Shown here one piece after another: positions 16,365 through 28,619 of a stretch of DNA of 50,433 nt (positions are counted from its first letter, which is position 1; each line of letters opens with the position of its first letter). Below the pieces are notes generated by a model that saw only the letters and a list, made by a program, of their open reading frames with translations, searched no databases and was not told the DNA's origin. The stretch lies in the NCBI GenBank assembly GCA_900696485.1, contig CAADGG010000052.1, forward strand, positions 1-50,433, given 5' to 3'. The position numbers and the translations under genes are program-made. Source of the DNA: an uncultured Pseudomonadota bacterium. Its GTDB lineage: Bacteria > Myxococcota_A > UBA9160 > PR03.

Positions 16365-17413
16365 CGGTGCGTCGGTCGCGCTGGCGGGATCCGCGCATCT
16401 GGCTCGGCATCGCGATCACCGCCGTGACGTTGTGGCTGGCCCTGCGCGGCATCGATCTCGCCGTCCTGGCCCGGGATCTCTCGCGCGCGGATCTGCCGCT
16501 CGTCATCGGCCTCTCGGTGCCCTCCTACGTGCTGCTCCTCTGGTTGCGCGCGCTGCGTTGGCGTCACCTCACGAATGCCATCGCGCCGCTGCCGCTCGGA
16601 TCCTTGTATCGCGCGACGGCCGTCGGCTTCCTGGCCAACAATGTCTTCCCGCTACGCCTCGGCGAACTGGTGCGAGCCTGGGCGCTGGCGCGGGACCAGC
16701 ATCTCGGCGTCGCGCCGGTGGTCGGGACCATCGTGCTCGAGCGGGTGATCGACGGGATCGTCGTCGTCGTGCTGGCGATGGTGATCTTCGGTGTCCGTGG
16801 CAGCCGTTCGGGCGACACCCTGGCGGTCGGGATCCCGCTGCTGTTCGGGGCGCTGTTGCCGCTCGGCGCCGTGTTGCTGATGCGCTTTCGACCCGAGGGG
16901 GCCGCGCGACTGGCCCGATCGGCGGCGCGCTGGGTGCTGCCGACACGGGCGGGGGTCTCGCTCGAGGACATCATCCGGCGCATGTCCGAGGGCCTGGGAT
17001 CGCTGCACGGGGGACGGCATCTCTGGTGGGTCGTCCTCCACTCCGCGCTGATCTGGGCCGTGCTCGGGGTCGTCCCGTTCCTGGCGGGGTTTGCAGCGCT
17101 CGGAATCGATTTCGGGTCCGCGCGGCGGGCGCTGGCGGCGTCGTACGTCGTCCTGACGGCGGTGGGGATCGCGGTGGCGCTGCCGTCGGCCCCCGGGTTC
17201 TTCGGGCCTTATCACCTCGCGGCCCGGGAGGCGCTGTCCCGCTTCGGGGTCGCCGACGAGGCCGCGCTCGCGCTCGGCACGCTCTCCCACGCGCTCATGT
17301 GGATCACGACGAGCGCGCTGGGCCTGCTGGTGCTGCGCGGGCGCACGCCGCAGCTCGAGGAGCTCGCAGAGGCCGCCGCGGCCGAACGAGACCCCGCCGC
17401 GCCGGATCCCTGA
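16358..17413 (+). CDS. Flippase-like integral membrane protein (UPF0104/LPG synthase TM family)
   Basis: A 351-residue polytopic membrane protein of the lysylphosphatidylglycerol synthase transmembrane domain family. The signature arginine/asparagine-rich region is seen as LRALRWRHL, VGFLANNVFPLRLGELVRAW and VVGTIVLERVIDGIV. The later ALPSAPGFFGPYHL matches the conserved PGGLGxxE-type loop position. No aminoacyl-transfer domain is attached, so it is not a complete MprF. Members are suspected lipid or glycolipid flippases; the substrate is unknown. The GTG start lies inside the end of ribF. A GTG at 16367 is a near-equal alternative. Confidence 0.85.
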   Translation: MLAVRRSRWRDPRIWLGIAITAVTLWLALRGIDLAVLARDLSRADLPLVIGLSVPSYVLLLWLRALRWRHLTNAIAPLPLGSLYRATAVGFLANNVFPLRLGELVRAWALARDQHLGVAPVVGTIVLERVIDGIVVVVLAMVIFGVRGSRSGDTLAVGIPLLFGALLPLGAVLLMRFRPEGAARLARSAARWVLPTRAGVSLEDIIRRMSEGLGSLHGGRHLWWVVLHSALIWAVLGVVPFLAGFAALGIDFGSARRALAASYVVLTAVGIAVALPSAPGFFGPYHLAAREALSRFGVADEAALALGTLSHALMWITTSALGLLVLRGRTPQLEELAEAAAAERDPAAPDP

Positions 17414-17588
17414 GCGCCGCTCCGCAGCCTCCCATCAAGATCTCCCCGATCGCCGCCGATAACCGTTCGGGATTCCAGAGTTTTCGCGGATCCGCAGAAG
17501 CACGGCGCAAGCGGGCAGGCCCACGAGGGTTTCGGCCCTGCCGGCCCAAGTGGCGACGTCTCGCGAGTACACGGAGCGGGGGAAGGCG
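17414..17588. other. Intergenic, upstream of the pilus ATPase gene
   Basis: A 175-bp gap before pilB that should hold the promoter of pilB-pilT-pilC. I see no convincing sigma-70 or sigma-54 promoter and no terminator with a T tract. The frame is technically open from a GTG at 17550 but that segment lacks conserved residues. Confidence 0.4.
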
Positions 17589-19289
<1,701 letters not shown>

Positions 19290-19302
19290 GAAAGGGCGCG
19301 GA

Positions 19303-20403
19303 ATGGCCAATCTTCATCAACTGCTGAAGGCGATGATCGAGAAGGGGGCGAGTGACGTCCACATCACGACCAACAGCCCGCCGCAGCTACGCATCGACGG
19401 CAAGCTCCAGCAGCTCAAGATGCCGCCGTTGTCGCCCTCGGAGACCAAGCAGATCTGCTACTCGATCCTCACGGACGCCCAGAAGCACAAGTTCGAGGAG
19501 AACAACGAACTCGATCTGTCCTTCGGCGTCCGTGGCCTCTCGCGATTCCGCGCCAACATCTTCATGCAGCGCGGAGCCGTCGCCGGAGCCTTCCGCGCCA
19601 TCCCCTACAAGGTGATCAGCATCGAGGAACTCGGTCTGCCGAAGGCCGTGGTCGACATCACCAAGAAGCCCCGCGGTCTGGTGCTCGTGACGGGTCCCAC
19701 CGGCTCCGGGAAGTCGACGACGCTGGCGAGCATCATCGATCGGATCAACGAGGAGCGCCACGACCACATCGTGACGATCGAGGATCCGATCGAGTATCTG
19801 CACCCGCACAAGAACTGCGTCGTCAACCAGCGCGAGGTGGGAGCGGATACCAAGAGCTTCACCAATGCGCTCAAGTACATCCTGCGGCAGGACCCGGATG
19901 TGGTCCTGATCGGAGAGATGCGTGATCTCGAGACGATCGAAGCGGCGCTCACGGTAGCCGAGACCGGCCATCTCGCGTTTGCGACGCTGCACACGAACTC
20001 CTGCGTGCAGACGATCAACCGGATCGTCGACGTCTTCCCGCCCTATCAGCAGGCCCAGGTGCGGGCGCAGCTCTCGTTCGTCCTGGAGGGAGTGTTGTGC
20101 CAGTCGCTGCTGCCGCGCGCCAACGGGCCGGGCCGGGTTCTAGCGATCGAATTGATGGTCCCGAATCCCGCGATCCGGAACCTGATCCGCGAGGACAAGA
20201 TCCACCAGATCTATTCGCAGATGCAGATCGGTCAGGACAAGTTCGGGATGCAGACGATGAACCAGTCGCTGGCCTCGCTGTTCCAGCGGCGGCTCATCAG
20301 CATGGATGACGCACTGGCGCGGAGCAACGACATCGAAGAACTGAGGACGCTGATCAGCAGTGGCAGCGCGACCGTCGTCGGCCGGCGCATGGCGAGTGCC
20401 TGA
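19303..20403 (+). CDS. pilT: Type IV pilus retraction ATPase PilT
   Basis: A 366-residue hexameric ATPase that powers pilus retraction and twitching. It has a PAS-like N-terminal domain, Walker A GPTGSGKSTT near residue 131, the Asp box TIEDPIEYLH, Walker B DPDVVLIGEMRD and the His box FATLHTNSC. The PilT-specific AIRNLIRE motif is intact near residue 289, which separates it from PilB and other paralogues. The ATG lies 13 bp after pilB with AGGAAAGG upstream. Standard length and no anomalies. Confidence 0.97.
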   Translation: MANLHQLLKAMIEKGASDVHITTNSPPQLRIDGKLQQLKMPPLSPSETKQICYSILTDAQKHKFEENNELDLSFGVRGLSRFRANIFMQRGAVAGAFRAIPYKVISIEELGLPKAVVDITKKPRGLVLVTGPTGSGKSTTLASIIDRINEERHDHIVTIEDPIEYLHPHKNCVVNQREVGADTKSFTNALKYILRQDPDVVLIGEMRDLETIEAALTVAETGHLAFATLHTNSCVQTINRIVDVFPPYQQAQVRAQLSFVLEGVLCQSLLPRANGPGRVLAIELMVPNPAIRNLIREDKIHQIYSQMQIGQDKFGMQTMNQSLASLFQRRLISMDDALARSNDIEELRTLISSGSATVVGRRMASA

Positions 20404-20452
20404 GCGAAGCGACGCGTTGCGGTTTTCAACCCAAAGCAAGAGGGGGTGAGGT

Positions 20453-21664
20453 ATGCCGGTCTACGCCTGGGAGGGGCGCACCCGCCAGGGAACGCTCAAG
20501 AAAGGGGTGATCGAGGCGAGCAGCGAAGCGGCGGCGACGCTGCGGCTGCGCGGTCAGATGATCAGTCCGGTCTCCGTCCGTGCGAAGGCGTCTCGTGGCC
20601 TCGGGGACATCGCGCTGTTCCAGAAGGGAGTCACGACGCGGGACCTCGTCGTGTTCACGCGTCAGTTCGCGACGATGATCGACGCGGGTCTGCCGCTGGT
20701 CCAGTGCCTGGAGATCCAGGCCGAGCAGCAGCCGAACAAGAGCTTCGGGACCTCGCTCGCTCGCGTGAAGGCGGACGTGGAACAGGGCTCCACCTTCGCC
20801 GAAGCGCTGGGGAAGCACCCGAAGATCTTCGACGAGCTGTACGTGAACCTCGTGACGGCTGGTGAGGTCGGGGGTGTCCTCGACACGATCCTGAATCGTC
20901 TGGCGGTGTACCTCGAGAAGGCCGACAGCCTGAAGCGGAAGGTCAAGAGCGCGATGGTCTATCCGATCACGGTCCTGGTGGTCGCGATCGCCGTCGTCGT
21001 GCTGCTGTTGGTGAAAGTGATTCCGGTCTTCGAGAAGATGTTCAGCGACTTCGGCGGCACGCTGCCAGGCCCCACCCAGATGGTGATCAACATGAGCCAC
21101 TGGATGCAGTCGAACATCTTCTTCATGCTGGTCGGTGCTACGGTGCTGGTGATCGCCTATCAGCAGGGTCGGGCCCGCTTTCCGAAGTTCCGGTACCAGA
21201 CCGACGCCATCTACCTGAAGCTGCCGGTCTTCGGTCCGCTGCTGAAGAAGGTCGCGGTAGCCCGTTTCAGCCGCACGTTCTCGACGATGCTTTCCTCGGG
21301 GGTGCCGATCCTCGATGGTCTCGACATCTGCGCACGGACCTCGGGAAACCGCGTGATCGAAGCCGGGCTCCAGAAGACGCGAACGGCCATCTCGGAGGGC
21401 AAGACGATTGCCGAGCCCTTGAAGAAGGTCGGGGTCTTTCCGGGCATGGTCGTCCAGATGATCGGCGTCGGCGAACAGACCGGCGCCATGGACACGATGC
21501 TGTCCAAGCTGGCGGATTTCTATGACGATGAAGTGGACGCGGCGGTGACCGGCCTCACGGCACTGCTCGAGCCACTGATGATGGTGTTCCTGGGCGGCAC
21601 GGTGGGAACGATCCTGATCGCGATGTACCTGCCGATCTTCAAGATCGCCGAATCGATCAAATAG
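20453..21664 (+). CDS. pilC: Type IV pilus platform protein PilC
   Basis: A 403-residue inner-membrane platform protein that connects the PilB/PilT motors to pilin assembly. Two GspF/T2SF domains are present. Each begins with the RQFATMIDAGLPL / RTFSTMLSSGVPI type motif, and each ends in membrane segments (VYPITVLVVAIAVVVLLLVKVIP and EPLMMVFLGGTVGTILIAMYLPIF regions). AGAGGGGGTGAGG precedes the ATG. It closes the pilB-T-C motor block and is 14 bp from pilS. Confidence 0.96.
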   Translation: MPVYAWEGRTRQGTLKKGVIEASSEAAATLRLRGQMISPVSVRAKASRGLGDIALFQKGVTTRDLVVFTRQFATMIDAGLPLVQCLEIQAEQQPNKSFGTSLARVKADVEQGSTFAEALGKHPKIFDELYVNLVTAGEVGGVLDTILNRLAVYLEKADSLKRKVKSAMVYPITVLVVAIAVVVLLLVKVIPVFEKMFSDFGGTLPGPTQMVINMSHWMQSNIFFMLVGATVLVIAYQQGRARFPKFRYQTDAIYLKLPVFGPLLKKVAVARFSRTFSTMLSSGVPILDGLDICARTSGNRVIEAGLQKTRTAISEGKTIAEPLKKVGVFPGMVVQMIGVGEQTGAMDTMLSKLADFYDDEVDAAVTGLTALLEPLMMVFLGGTVGTILIAMYLPIFKIAESIK

Positions 21665-21678
21665 AGCGCGCGCACGGC

Positions 21679-23387
21679 ATGGCAGGCGTGCGCCATCCGG
21701 GCGCCCCCGGAAGTCGATCAGGTGTGTTGCGGCGTCGCCTGGCTCACCTGATGGTGGGGCGGCTGGCTCTGTGCGTAGGCATCCTGGCGATCGCCGTCCT
21801 GTTCACGAAGCAGAACGCGGCCGACGAGATGCTGCCGGCCGAACGCGGCCTCTATGTGACGGTGGCGTTCGCCTTCCTGACCACGATCGTGTTCGCGGCG
21901 CTGCTCGGCCGGGTGCAGCGGATCGGGGTCTTCGGGGCGGCGCAGATCGGGACGGACGTGGCGATCGTCACCGCGCTGGTGGCGTGTACCGGCGGCGTGG
22001 AGTCGATCTTCGGCTTCCTGTACGTCCCGATCACCGTTTCGGCCGCCTTGCTGCTCGGACGCCGAGGCGCCTACGCGGCGAGCGGCCTGGCCGCCCTGGC
22101 CTACGGCTTGCTCCTGCTGTCGCCGCGGATGGGGATGCTCGACACGGGTACGGCTCCGGGAGTCCCCCCGCTCGAACTCGCGCTCTTCGGAGTGCATGCC
22201 GGAGCGTTGCTCCTGGTGGCGTTGCTGGCGAGTGCGCTCTCGCACGAGCGGGATCGTGTCGGCGATGCGCTCGACCAACGCACGCGGGCGCTGCGCCACC
22301 TGCAGAGGCTCCACGAACGCACCGTCGAGAGCCTTACGAGCGGGCTTCTCACGACGGACGCAGCCGGCCGCATCACCACCTTCAATCCCGAAGCCGAACG
22401 GATCACCGGACTGCCGGCCGGCGAGGCGCTGGGGCGTCCGCTCGGAGACGTGATCCCCGATGCTCCCGAGTTCGTTCGGCGAGGAGTCGCCCAGAGCGAT
22501 CGGGCCGAACGCATGCGCCTGCGCCTTCGGTTCCGCAACGCCTTCGGGGAGGATCTCCATCTCGGGATCGCGGGCTCCGCGCTTCGCTCGGGGGAGGGGG
22601 AACCCGCCGGCCACGTGGTGATCTTCCAGGACGTGACGAAGGTGGTGGAGATGGAGACGGAGTTGCGACGCCAGGAGCGCCTGGCGGCCGTCGGCGCGCT
22701 CTCGGCGCATCTCGCCCACGAGATCCGCAATCCCCTCGCGGCCATCTCGGGCTCGATCCAGATTCTCGAGGGCTCGCTCGGCAGGCAGCTCGAGAATGAC
22801 GAGAACCGCCGCCTGTTCCGCATTGCCGTGCGTGAGACGGACCGTCTCGACCAGTTGATCACCGATTTCCTCCAGTACGCGCGACCGGCTCCGCATCGGC
22901 CCGGTTGCGTCGGCCTCGCCACCGTGGTGAACGACGTGTTGAGCATGTTCGAATCGGTCCGGCCCGCCTCGGTCGTGGTCTCGCAGGATGTGGAGAAGAC
23001 GCTCCATGTCCTCGTCGACGAAGGGTGGCTCCGGCAGCTGTTGTGGAATCTGCTCCTCAATGCCGTCCAGGCCATGCCGGAAGGGGGGCAGCTCTCCATC
23101 GCGGCGGTTCCGGCGCCATCTCAAGCGCGGGCGACGAGCGACCGAAGCGGCCCGGGAGAGGGGGCGCGCTGGGTGGAGATCGAGGTGAAGGATACCGGCG
23201 CCGGCATCCCCGAGGACGTGCTCGACCACATCTTCGATCCGTTCTTCACGACGAAGAAGGACGGGACGGGCCTCGGGCTGGCGACCGTGCATCGGATCGT
23301 CGAAGCGAGCGGCGGACACCTCTCGGTCGAGAGCGAGCCCGGTCGCGGAACCGCGTTCCGGGTCCGCCTGCCGCGTGCGGAACCCGC

Positions 23388-23391
<4 letters not shown>
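21679..23391 (+). CDS. pilS: Sensor histidine kinase PilS
   Basis: A 570-residue membrane histidine kinase. About six transmembrane helices fill residues 15-195, followed by a short coiled segment, a PAS domain (SGLLTTDAAGRITTFNPEAE, residues about 220-330), a HisKA domain with the phospho-acceptor His in LAHEIRNPLAAI (about residue 345), and an HATPase domain with DTGAGIPEDVLDHIFDPFF and GTGLGLATVH. The multi-helix sensor followed by PAS and the adjacent NtrC-type regulator match PilS. In Pseudomonas PilS senses pilin level in the membrane and signals PilR. The ribosome site is weak; a GTG at about 21721 (leading into LRRRL) is an alternative start. The stop overlaps pilR (ATGA). Confidence 0.93.
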
Positions 23392-24785
<1,394 letters not shown>

Positions 24786-24792
24786 GCCGATC

Positions 24793-26406
24793 GTGAAGCC
24801 GGGCGACGGGGACCGCCGCACGGGGCGCCGGCTTCGCTGGCCGCGATCCGGCGGGGCCACGCCGAGCCTCCAGACGGAGGTCGTGCTCAGCCTCACGCTG
24901 GTGATGCTGGCGGCAACCACGCTCCTGGCGGCTGCGTTGTTGCAGGGTCACGAGGCGCGCTGGCGAGATCTGTTGGGCCGCGGCCTGCTCGCCGAGGCGC
25001 AGGCGCCGCCGGCCCCCGAGAGTTCCCTCATTGCCGGCACCGAATGGTGGCATGTCCGCGACGATGGTTCGGCGCGACCCGTATGGGGGAACCACGAGCC
25101 GCTGGACGACGAAACCCGTGCGCTCGCCGAGCAGGCGCGCGCGCGCGGCGAGCCGCTCCTGCGGCCGGGCGCGGCCTGGCAGTCGATCCGCTTCGCCGCA
25201 CCCGCCGGCCCGGACGGAGTGGCCGTGGCCCGGCTGCCGACGACGGCGTCCCTCCGACTTCGGCTGTTGCCCCTCGGATTGGCGGCCGCCCTGCTGGCCC
25301 TCGACGTCGCGCTGTTCACGGCATTCGGCGCGTCGATCCTGCGGCGTCGGGTGGTCCTGCCGCTGCGCCGACTCGCCGAGGCCGCTCGAGGTCTCGCGGG
25401 TGGTTCGTTCGGCGCGCGGGTGCCCGAGGAAGGCCCGCGCGAGGCCGTCGAGGTGGCGGCCGCGTTCAACGAGATGAGCGATGCGCTGGCGCGACGCACG
25501 GAAGCGCTCGAGAAGGCCGTCGTCGAGTTGCGACAGGCCAACGCCGAGCTGCGTCATACCCGCGCCGGGCTCGATCGCGCCGAACGCCTGGCCGCCGTCG
25601 GACGGTTGGCGGCGGGGGTCGCGCACGAGGTCGGGAACCCGATGGGGGCACTGCTGGCGTTCGTCGATCTCGCCGCGCGGGATCCGGGTCTCGCCCCGGC
25701 CAGCCGGGAACATCTGGCGCGGGCCGCCGAGCAGGGTGACCGGGTGCGGCGCATCCTGCGCCAGCTCCTGGACTTCGCGCGGCCCGCCGCGAACAGCGTC
25801 CCGATTCCGCTCGATCTGGCGACGGTGGCCGAAGAGACGGCACAGCTGATCCGCTCGCAGCCTCGAGCGGCCGGACTGCGCGTCGAGGTGGGCGTCGAGG
25901 GGAAGCCGCCGAGGGCGCTCGGCGATCCGGGACGGATCGCGCAGATCCTGCTCAATCTCACGCTCAACGCGGCGGATGCCGCGCGCGCGCAGGGCGGCTC
26001 GCGGGTGTCGATGCTGGTTCGGGCCGCGCCGCTGGCGGTGCGTGCCGATGCCCCGCCGATCGAGGCCGAGGCCCGGCGCCGGCCGGATGGCGTCGAGTGC
26101 GTGGTGGCCGATGACGGCTGTGGGATCGCCGAGGCGGATCGCGAGCGGATCTTCGATCCGTTCTTCACGACCAAGGAGCCCGGCGCGGGGACCGGCCTCG
26201 GACTCTCGAACTCGCTGCGGTTGGCCGAAGAGATGGGGGGCCGGCTCGAGCTCGTCTCGCCGCCGGAGGGACTGAGTACGGCGTTCGCGTTGCGACTTCC
26301 GGCCGCCGGCTCGGCCGCGGACCCCGCACCGGCTTGCGGGGTACGCAACGAGATGCGGGGCTCCGAGCCGGGCGCCACCGCCGAGGTTCCAGAGAATGAC
26401 GAGTGA
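24793..26406 (+). CDS. Second histidine kinase in the pilus cluster, NtrB-like
   Basis: A 537-residue membrane sensor kinase. A first transmembrane helix (LSLTLVMLAATTLLAAALL, residues about 36-54) and a second near residues 160-182 enclose a short periplasmic domain, followed by HAMP, a coiled coil, HisKA with VAHEVGNPMGALLAF, and an HATPase with DDGCGIAEADRERIFDPFF and GTGLGLSNSLRL. The GTG start is 7 bp after pilR; the frame upstream only shadows pilR. It has no receiver partner beside it. The unpaired NtrC-type regulator at 34296-35657 is a candidate partner. The input signal cannot be read. Confidence 0.85.
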   Translation: MKPGDGDRRTGRRLRWPRSGGATPSLQTEVVLSLTLVMLAATTLLAAALLQGHEARWRDLLGRGLLAEAQAPPAPESSLIAGTEWWHVRDDGSARPVWGNHEPLDDETRALAEQARARGEPLLRPGAAWQSIRFAAPAGPDGVAVARLPTTASLRLRLLPLGLAAALLALDVALFTAFGASILRRRVVLPLRRLAEAARGLAGGSFGARVPEEGPREAVEVAAAFNEMSDALARRTEALEKAVVELRQANAELRHTRAGLDRAERLAAVGRLAAGVAHEVGNPMGALLAFVDLAARDPGLAPASREHLARAAEQGDRVRRILRQLLDFARPAANSVPIPLDLATVAEETAQLIRSQPRAAGLRVEVGVEGKPPRALGDPGRIAQILLNLTLNAADAARAQGGSRVSMLVRAAPLAVRADAPPIEAEARRRPDGVECVVADDGCGIAEADRERIFDPFFTTKEPGAGTGLGLSNSLRLAEEMGGRLELVSPPEGLSTAFALRLPAAGSAADPAPACGVRNEMRGSEPGATAEVPENDE

Positions 26407-26435
26407 TTCCGGAGACTTGTCGATTGACGGGCGGC

Positions 26436-26451
26436 TGGCATGGGCGATGCA
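26436..26451 (+). promoter_or_regulatory. Sigma-54 (-24/-12) promoter of the minor pilin operon
   Basis: TGGCATGGGCGATGCA matches the sigma-54 consensus (TGGCAYR, 4 bases, TTGCW) with one mismatch outside the invariant bases. The invariant GG (26437-26438) and GC (26449-26450) are exactly 12 bp apart. It sits in the 70-bp gap after the kinase gene; transcription would begin near 26462, just ahead of the AGGAG ribosome site and the ATG at 26477. Confidence 0.8.
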
Positions 26452-26476
26452 AACCGATCCCGTCGTGAGGAGCGCA

Positions 26477-27169
26477 ATGAACATCCAGGCGATGCGCCGC
26501 AGGCGAGCGGGTCTGACGCTGATCGAGGCGATGGTGGTGGTGGCCATCGTCGGGATCCTCGCGGCCGTCGCCGTCCCACAGCTCCAGCAGCTGCTGGCGA
26601 ATCAGCGCGTGAAAGGGGCCGCCCGCTCGATCGCCGATGCGTTCCTGCTGGCGCGCACCGAGGCGATCCGCACCGGCAATGCCCACATCGTCTTCCTCTC
26701 CCCCGGCAGTCCGGCGGCGGGGGATGTGACCGGCAACCCGCTCGGGACCGACCCGAGTACCGGAGCGGTCTGGCCTGCGCTCGTACTCGACGACGGGGCA
26801 CCCGGCGCGTGGAACTGCACGATCGATTCGGGCGAACCGTCGCTCACCGTCCCGGCCGCCCGCGGCGTCAGCTGGGGCTTCGCGCTTTCGGGCGGCACCC
26901 GCGCGCCCGGTGACGAGACCCCGAGCGGGGATCCTTCGCTGGGCGTCACCTTCGAGGATCCCGCCGGTACGCCGGTCACCTGGGTGATGTTCCGCGGCGA
27001 CGGCATCCCCGTGTCGTTCGACGTCGGGTGCAACCCCGGCACGTTCGGCTCCGGCAGCGGTGCCGTGTACGTCACCAACGGCCGTCGCGACTACGCGGTG
27101 GTGTTGACGGCGCTGGGCGGCGTTCGCGTCCACGCCTGGGAGTCAGGAGCAGGCACATGGACCGACTGA
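26477..27169 (+). CDS. fimT: Minor pilin, GspH/FimT/FimU type
   Basis: A 230-residue type IV pilin-like protein. The prepilin peptidase site is RRRRAG^LTLIEAMVVVAIVG: a basic leader, Gly at -1 and Glu at +5. The hydrophobic helix is followed by a GspH-type domain with a Cys pair (NCTIDSG and VGCNPG). Minor pilins of this class help form the tip complex that primes assembly. The ATG at 26477 was chosen for its AGGAG site, for the short leader, and because the sigma-54 promoter just upstream would place earlier starts (26396, 26447) outside the transcript. It overlaps pilV by 13 bp. Confidence 0.9.
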   Translation: MNIQAMRRRRAGLTLIEAMVVVAIVGILAAVAVPQLQQLLANQRVKGAARSIADAFLLARTEAIRTGNAHIVFLSPGSPAAGDVTGNPLGTDPSTGAVWPALVLDDGAPGAWNCTIDSGEPSLTVPAARGVSWGFALSGGTRAPGDETPSGDPSLGVTFEDPAGTPVTWVMFRGDGIPVSFDVGCNPGTFGSGSGAVYVTNGRRDYAVVLTALGGVRVHAWESGAGTWTD

Positions 27170-27618
27170 ACAGCGCAAGACGGGCTCGGCGCACTCGCGG
27201 TTTCACACTCATCGAGGTCATGGTGGCGCTCAGCATCCTGGCGGTCGGCCTGCTGAGCGTCGCGGCGGCGCAGCTCTACGCGATGCGCGGTGGTTCGAGC
27301 GGCCGCCATTCCAGCGGCGCGGCCGTCGTGGCCCATTCGCAACTCGAGAACTTCCAGCGCCTCGGCTTCACGGACACCGATCTCGCCGCCACGGCCGGCG
27401 CCTTCGTCGCGGCCCCGAGCCCGAGCCAGACGGTCGTGCAGACGCCGGACGGAGACGCGGTCGAGATGACCTATCTGCTCAGCTGGCGGATCGCGAACCT
27501 CGATGCCACTCGCAAGGCCATCGACGTCCGTGTGACGTGGGACGAGCCGAATCGCCCCGGCCGCCAGCTCGTGATCTCGACGGTGCGTCACGACGACCGT
27601 CCGACGGAGGGTTCGTGA
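27157..27618 (+). CDS. pilV: Minor pilin PilV-like
   Basis: A 153-residue prepilin-like protein. The cleavage site is RTRG^FTLIEVMVALSILAVG with Glu at +5, followed by the AQLYAMR segment common in PilV. Its C-terminal half ends with an all-beta region (YLLSWRIANLDATRKAIDVRVTW with breaks). AGGAGC precedes the ATG. It is the second gene of the tip-pilin operon and its stop overlaps the pilW start (TGATG). Confidence 0.9.
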   Translation: MDRLNSARRARRTRGFTLIEVMVALSILAVGLLSVAAAQLYAMRGGSSGRHSSGAAVVAHSQLENFQRLGFTDTDLAATAGAFVAAPSPSQTVVQTPDGDAVEMTYLLSWRIANLDATRKAIDVRVTWDEPNRPGRQLVISTVRHDDRPTEGS

Positions 27619-28619
27619 TGCGCAGATCGCAGCGCCAGGAGACGGGCTTCACGCTCATCGAGCTGATGATTGCCGTCAGCATCCTCGCAATCGTCGTCAC
27701 GGCGGTCATGCAGAGCTTCGTCGTGCAGAACCGCGCCTATACCGTGACCGATCAGGTCATCGAAGCGCAGCAGAACCTGCGCGCTGTCGCCTGGCTCTTC
27801 GAGCGAGATGCACGGATGGCGGGGTTCATGGTGCCCGAAGCGGCCGCCCTGTGCGCACTCGACCGGAGCAACCAGCCGGACGCCGTGTGGTTCACCGATT
27901 CGGACGCGATCGATCCCAATAGCCAGGAGCGCAACGCACTCGGATCCGAGGTGTTGGGCGGCTATTCGAGCGGCACGGGATCCCAGAGCCTCACCGTCAG
28001 CGACAGCGTGCTCGACGGCGCTCCGTTCTACGACACCGATGGAGATGGCGTGGCCGATTCGGACTTCGCGAACGGGGCCGGTGCGATCCTCGTCGATCTC
28101 GACGATCCGGCGCGCGGCTCGGCGTGCGGTCTGGTCGAGAGCGTCGCCGGCAACGTGATCGACGTCGACTTCCAGACTTCGATCACGCCCTCGGTCGGTG
28201 CGCGCCTGATCCTCGTTCCGGCCCACGTGTACCAGGTGGACGCTTCGGGTGCGGCTCCGGTCTTGCGCCGCAACGGCGGGCTGCTGGCCACCGGCGTCGA
28301 GGACCTGCAGCTCGCGTTCTTCTTCGATCTCGACCGGGACGGCGTGATCGACGATCCGACGCTGGCGACCGGCGAGCTTCCCGGGGGTTCCGGCGCAGCG
28401 CCTACCTACGGGTCCGATCTGTGGGACAACCGCGATCTGCGTGAGGTGAGGATCAATCTGGTGGTCCGCACCCGCATGGCCGATCAGGAGAATGACGCCG
28501 GTCAGTTCCAGACGACCGAGAACCGTGTGGCCCCGGGCGGCAACGACGGCTTCCGGCGTCGCGTTCACAGCTCCACGGTGCGCGTGCGCAACGTGGGATT
28601 CCGGGGGAGTGCGACATGA
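27618..28619 (+). CDS. pilW: Minor pilin PilW-like
   Basis: A 333-residue prepilin-like protein with the site RQETG^FTLIELMIAVSILA and Glu at +5. The helix is followed by the VTDQVIEAQQNLRAVAWLF region typical of PilW, then a long beta-rich domain containing LFFDLDRDGVIDD-like acidic turns (seen as FFDLDRDGVIDD) that could bind calcium. GGAGG lies upstream of the ATG. The length is normal for PilW. It overlaps pilX by 4 bp. Confidence 0.9.
   Translation: MRRSQRQETGFTLIELMIAVSILAIVVTAVMQSFVVQNRAYTVTDQVIEAQQNLRAVAWLFERDARMAGFMVPEAAALCALDRSNQPDAVWFTDSDAIDPNSQERNALGSEVLGGYSSGTGSQSLTVSDSVLDGAPFYDTDGDGVADSDFANGAGAILVDLDDPARGSACGLVESVAGNVIDVDFQTSITPSVGARLILVPAHVYQVDASGAAPVLRRNGGLLATGVEDLQLAFFFDLDRDGVIDDPTLATGELPGGSGAAPTYGSDLWDNRDLREVRINLVVRTRMADQENDAGQFQTTENRVAPGGNDGFRRRVHSSTVRVRNVGFRGSAT

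Noticed and set aside
16358..17413. Flippase-like protein as a full MprF lysyl-phosphatidylglycerol synthase
   Set aside because: Only the membrane domain is present; the cytoplasmic aminoacyl-transferase domain is missing.
26396..26476. Longer fimT start at 26396 overlapping the kinase stop
   Set aside because: The sigma-54 promoter lies inside this stretch, the ATG at 26477 has a proper AGGAG site, and the leader peptide would be too long for a prepilin.
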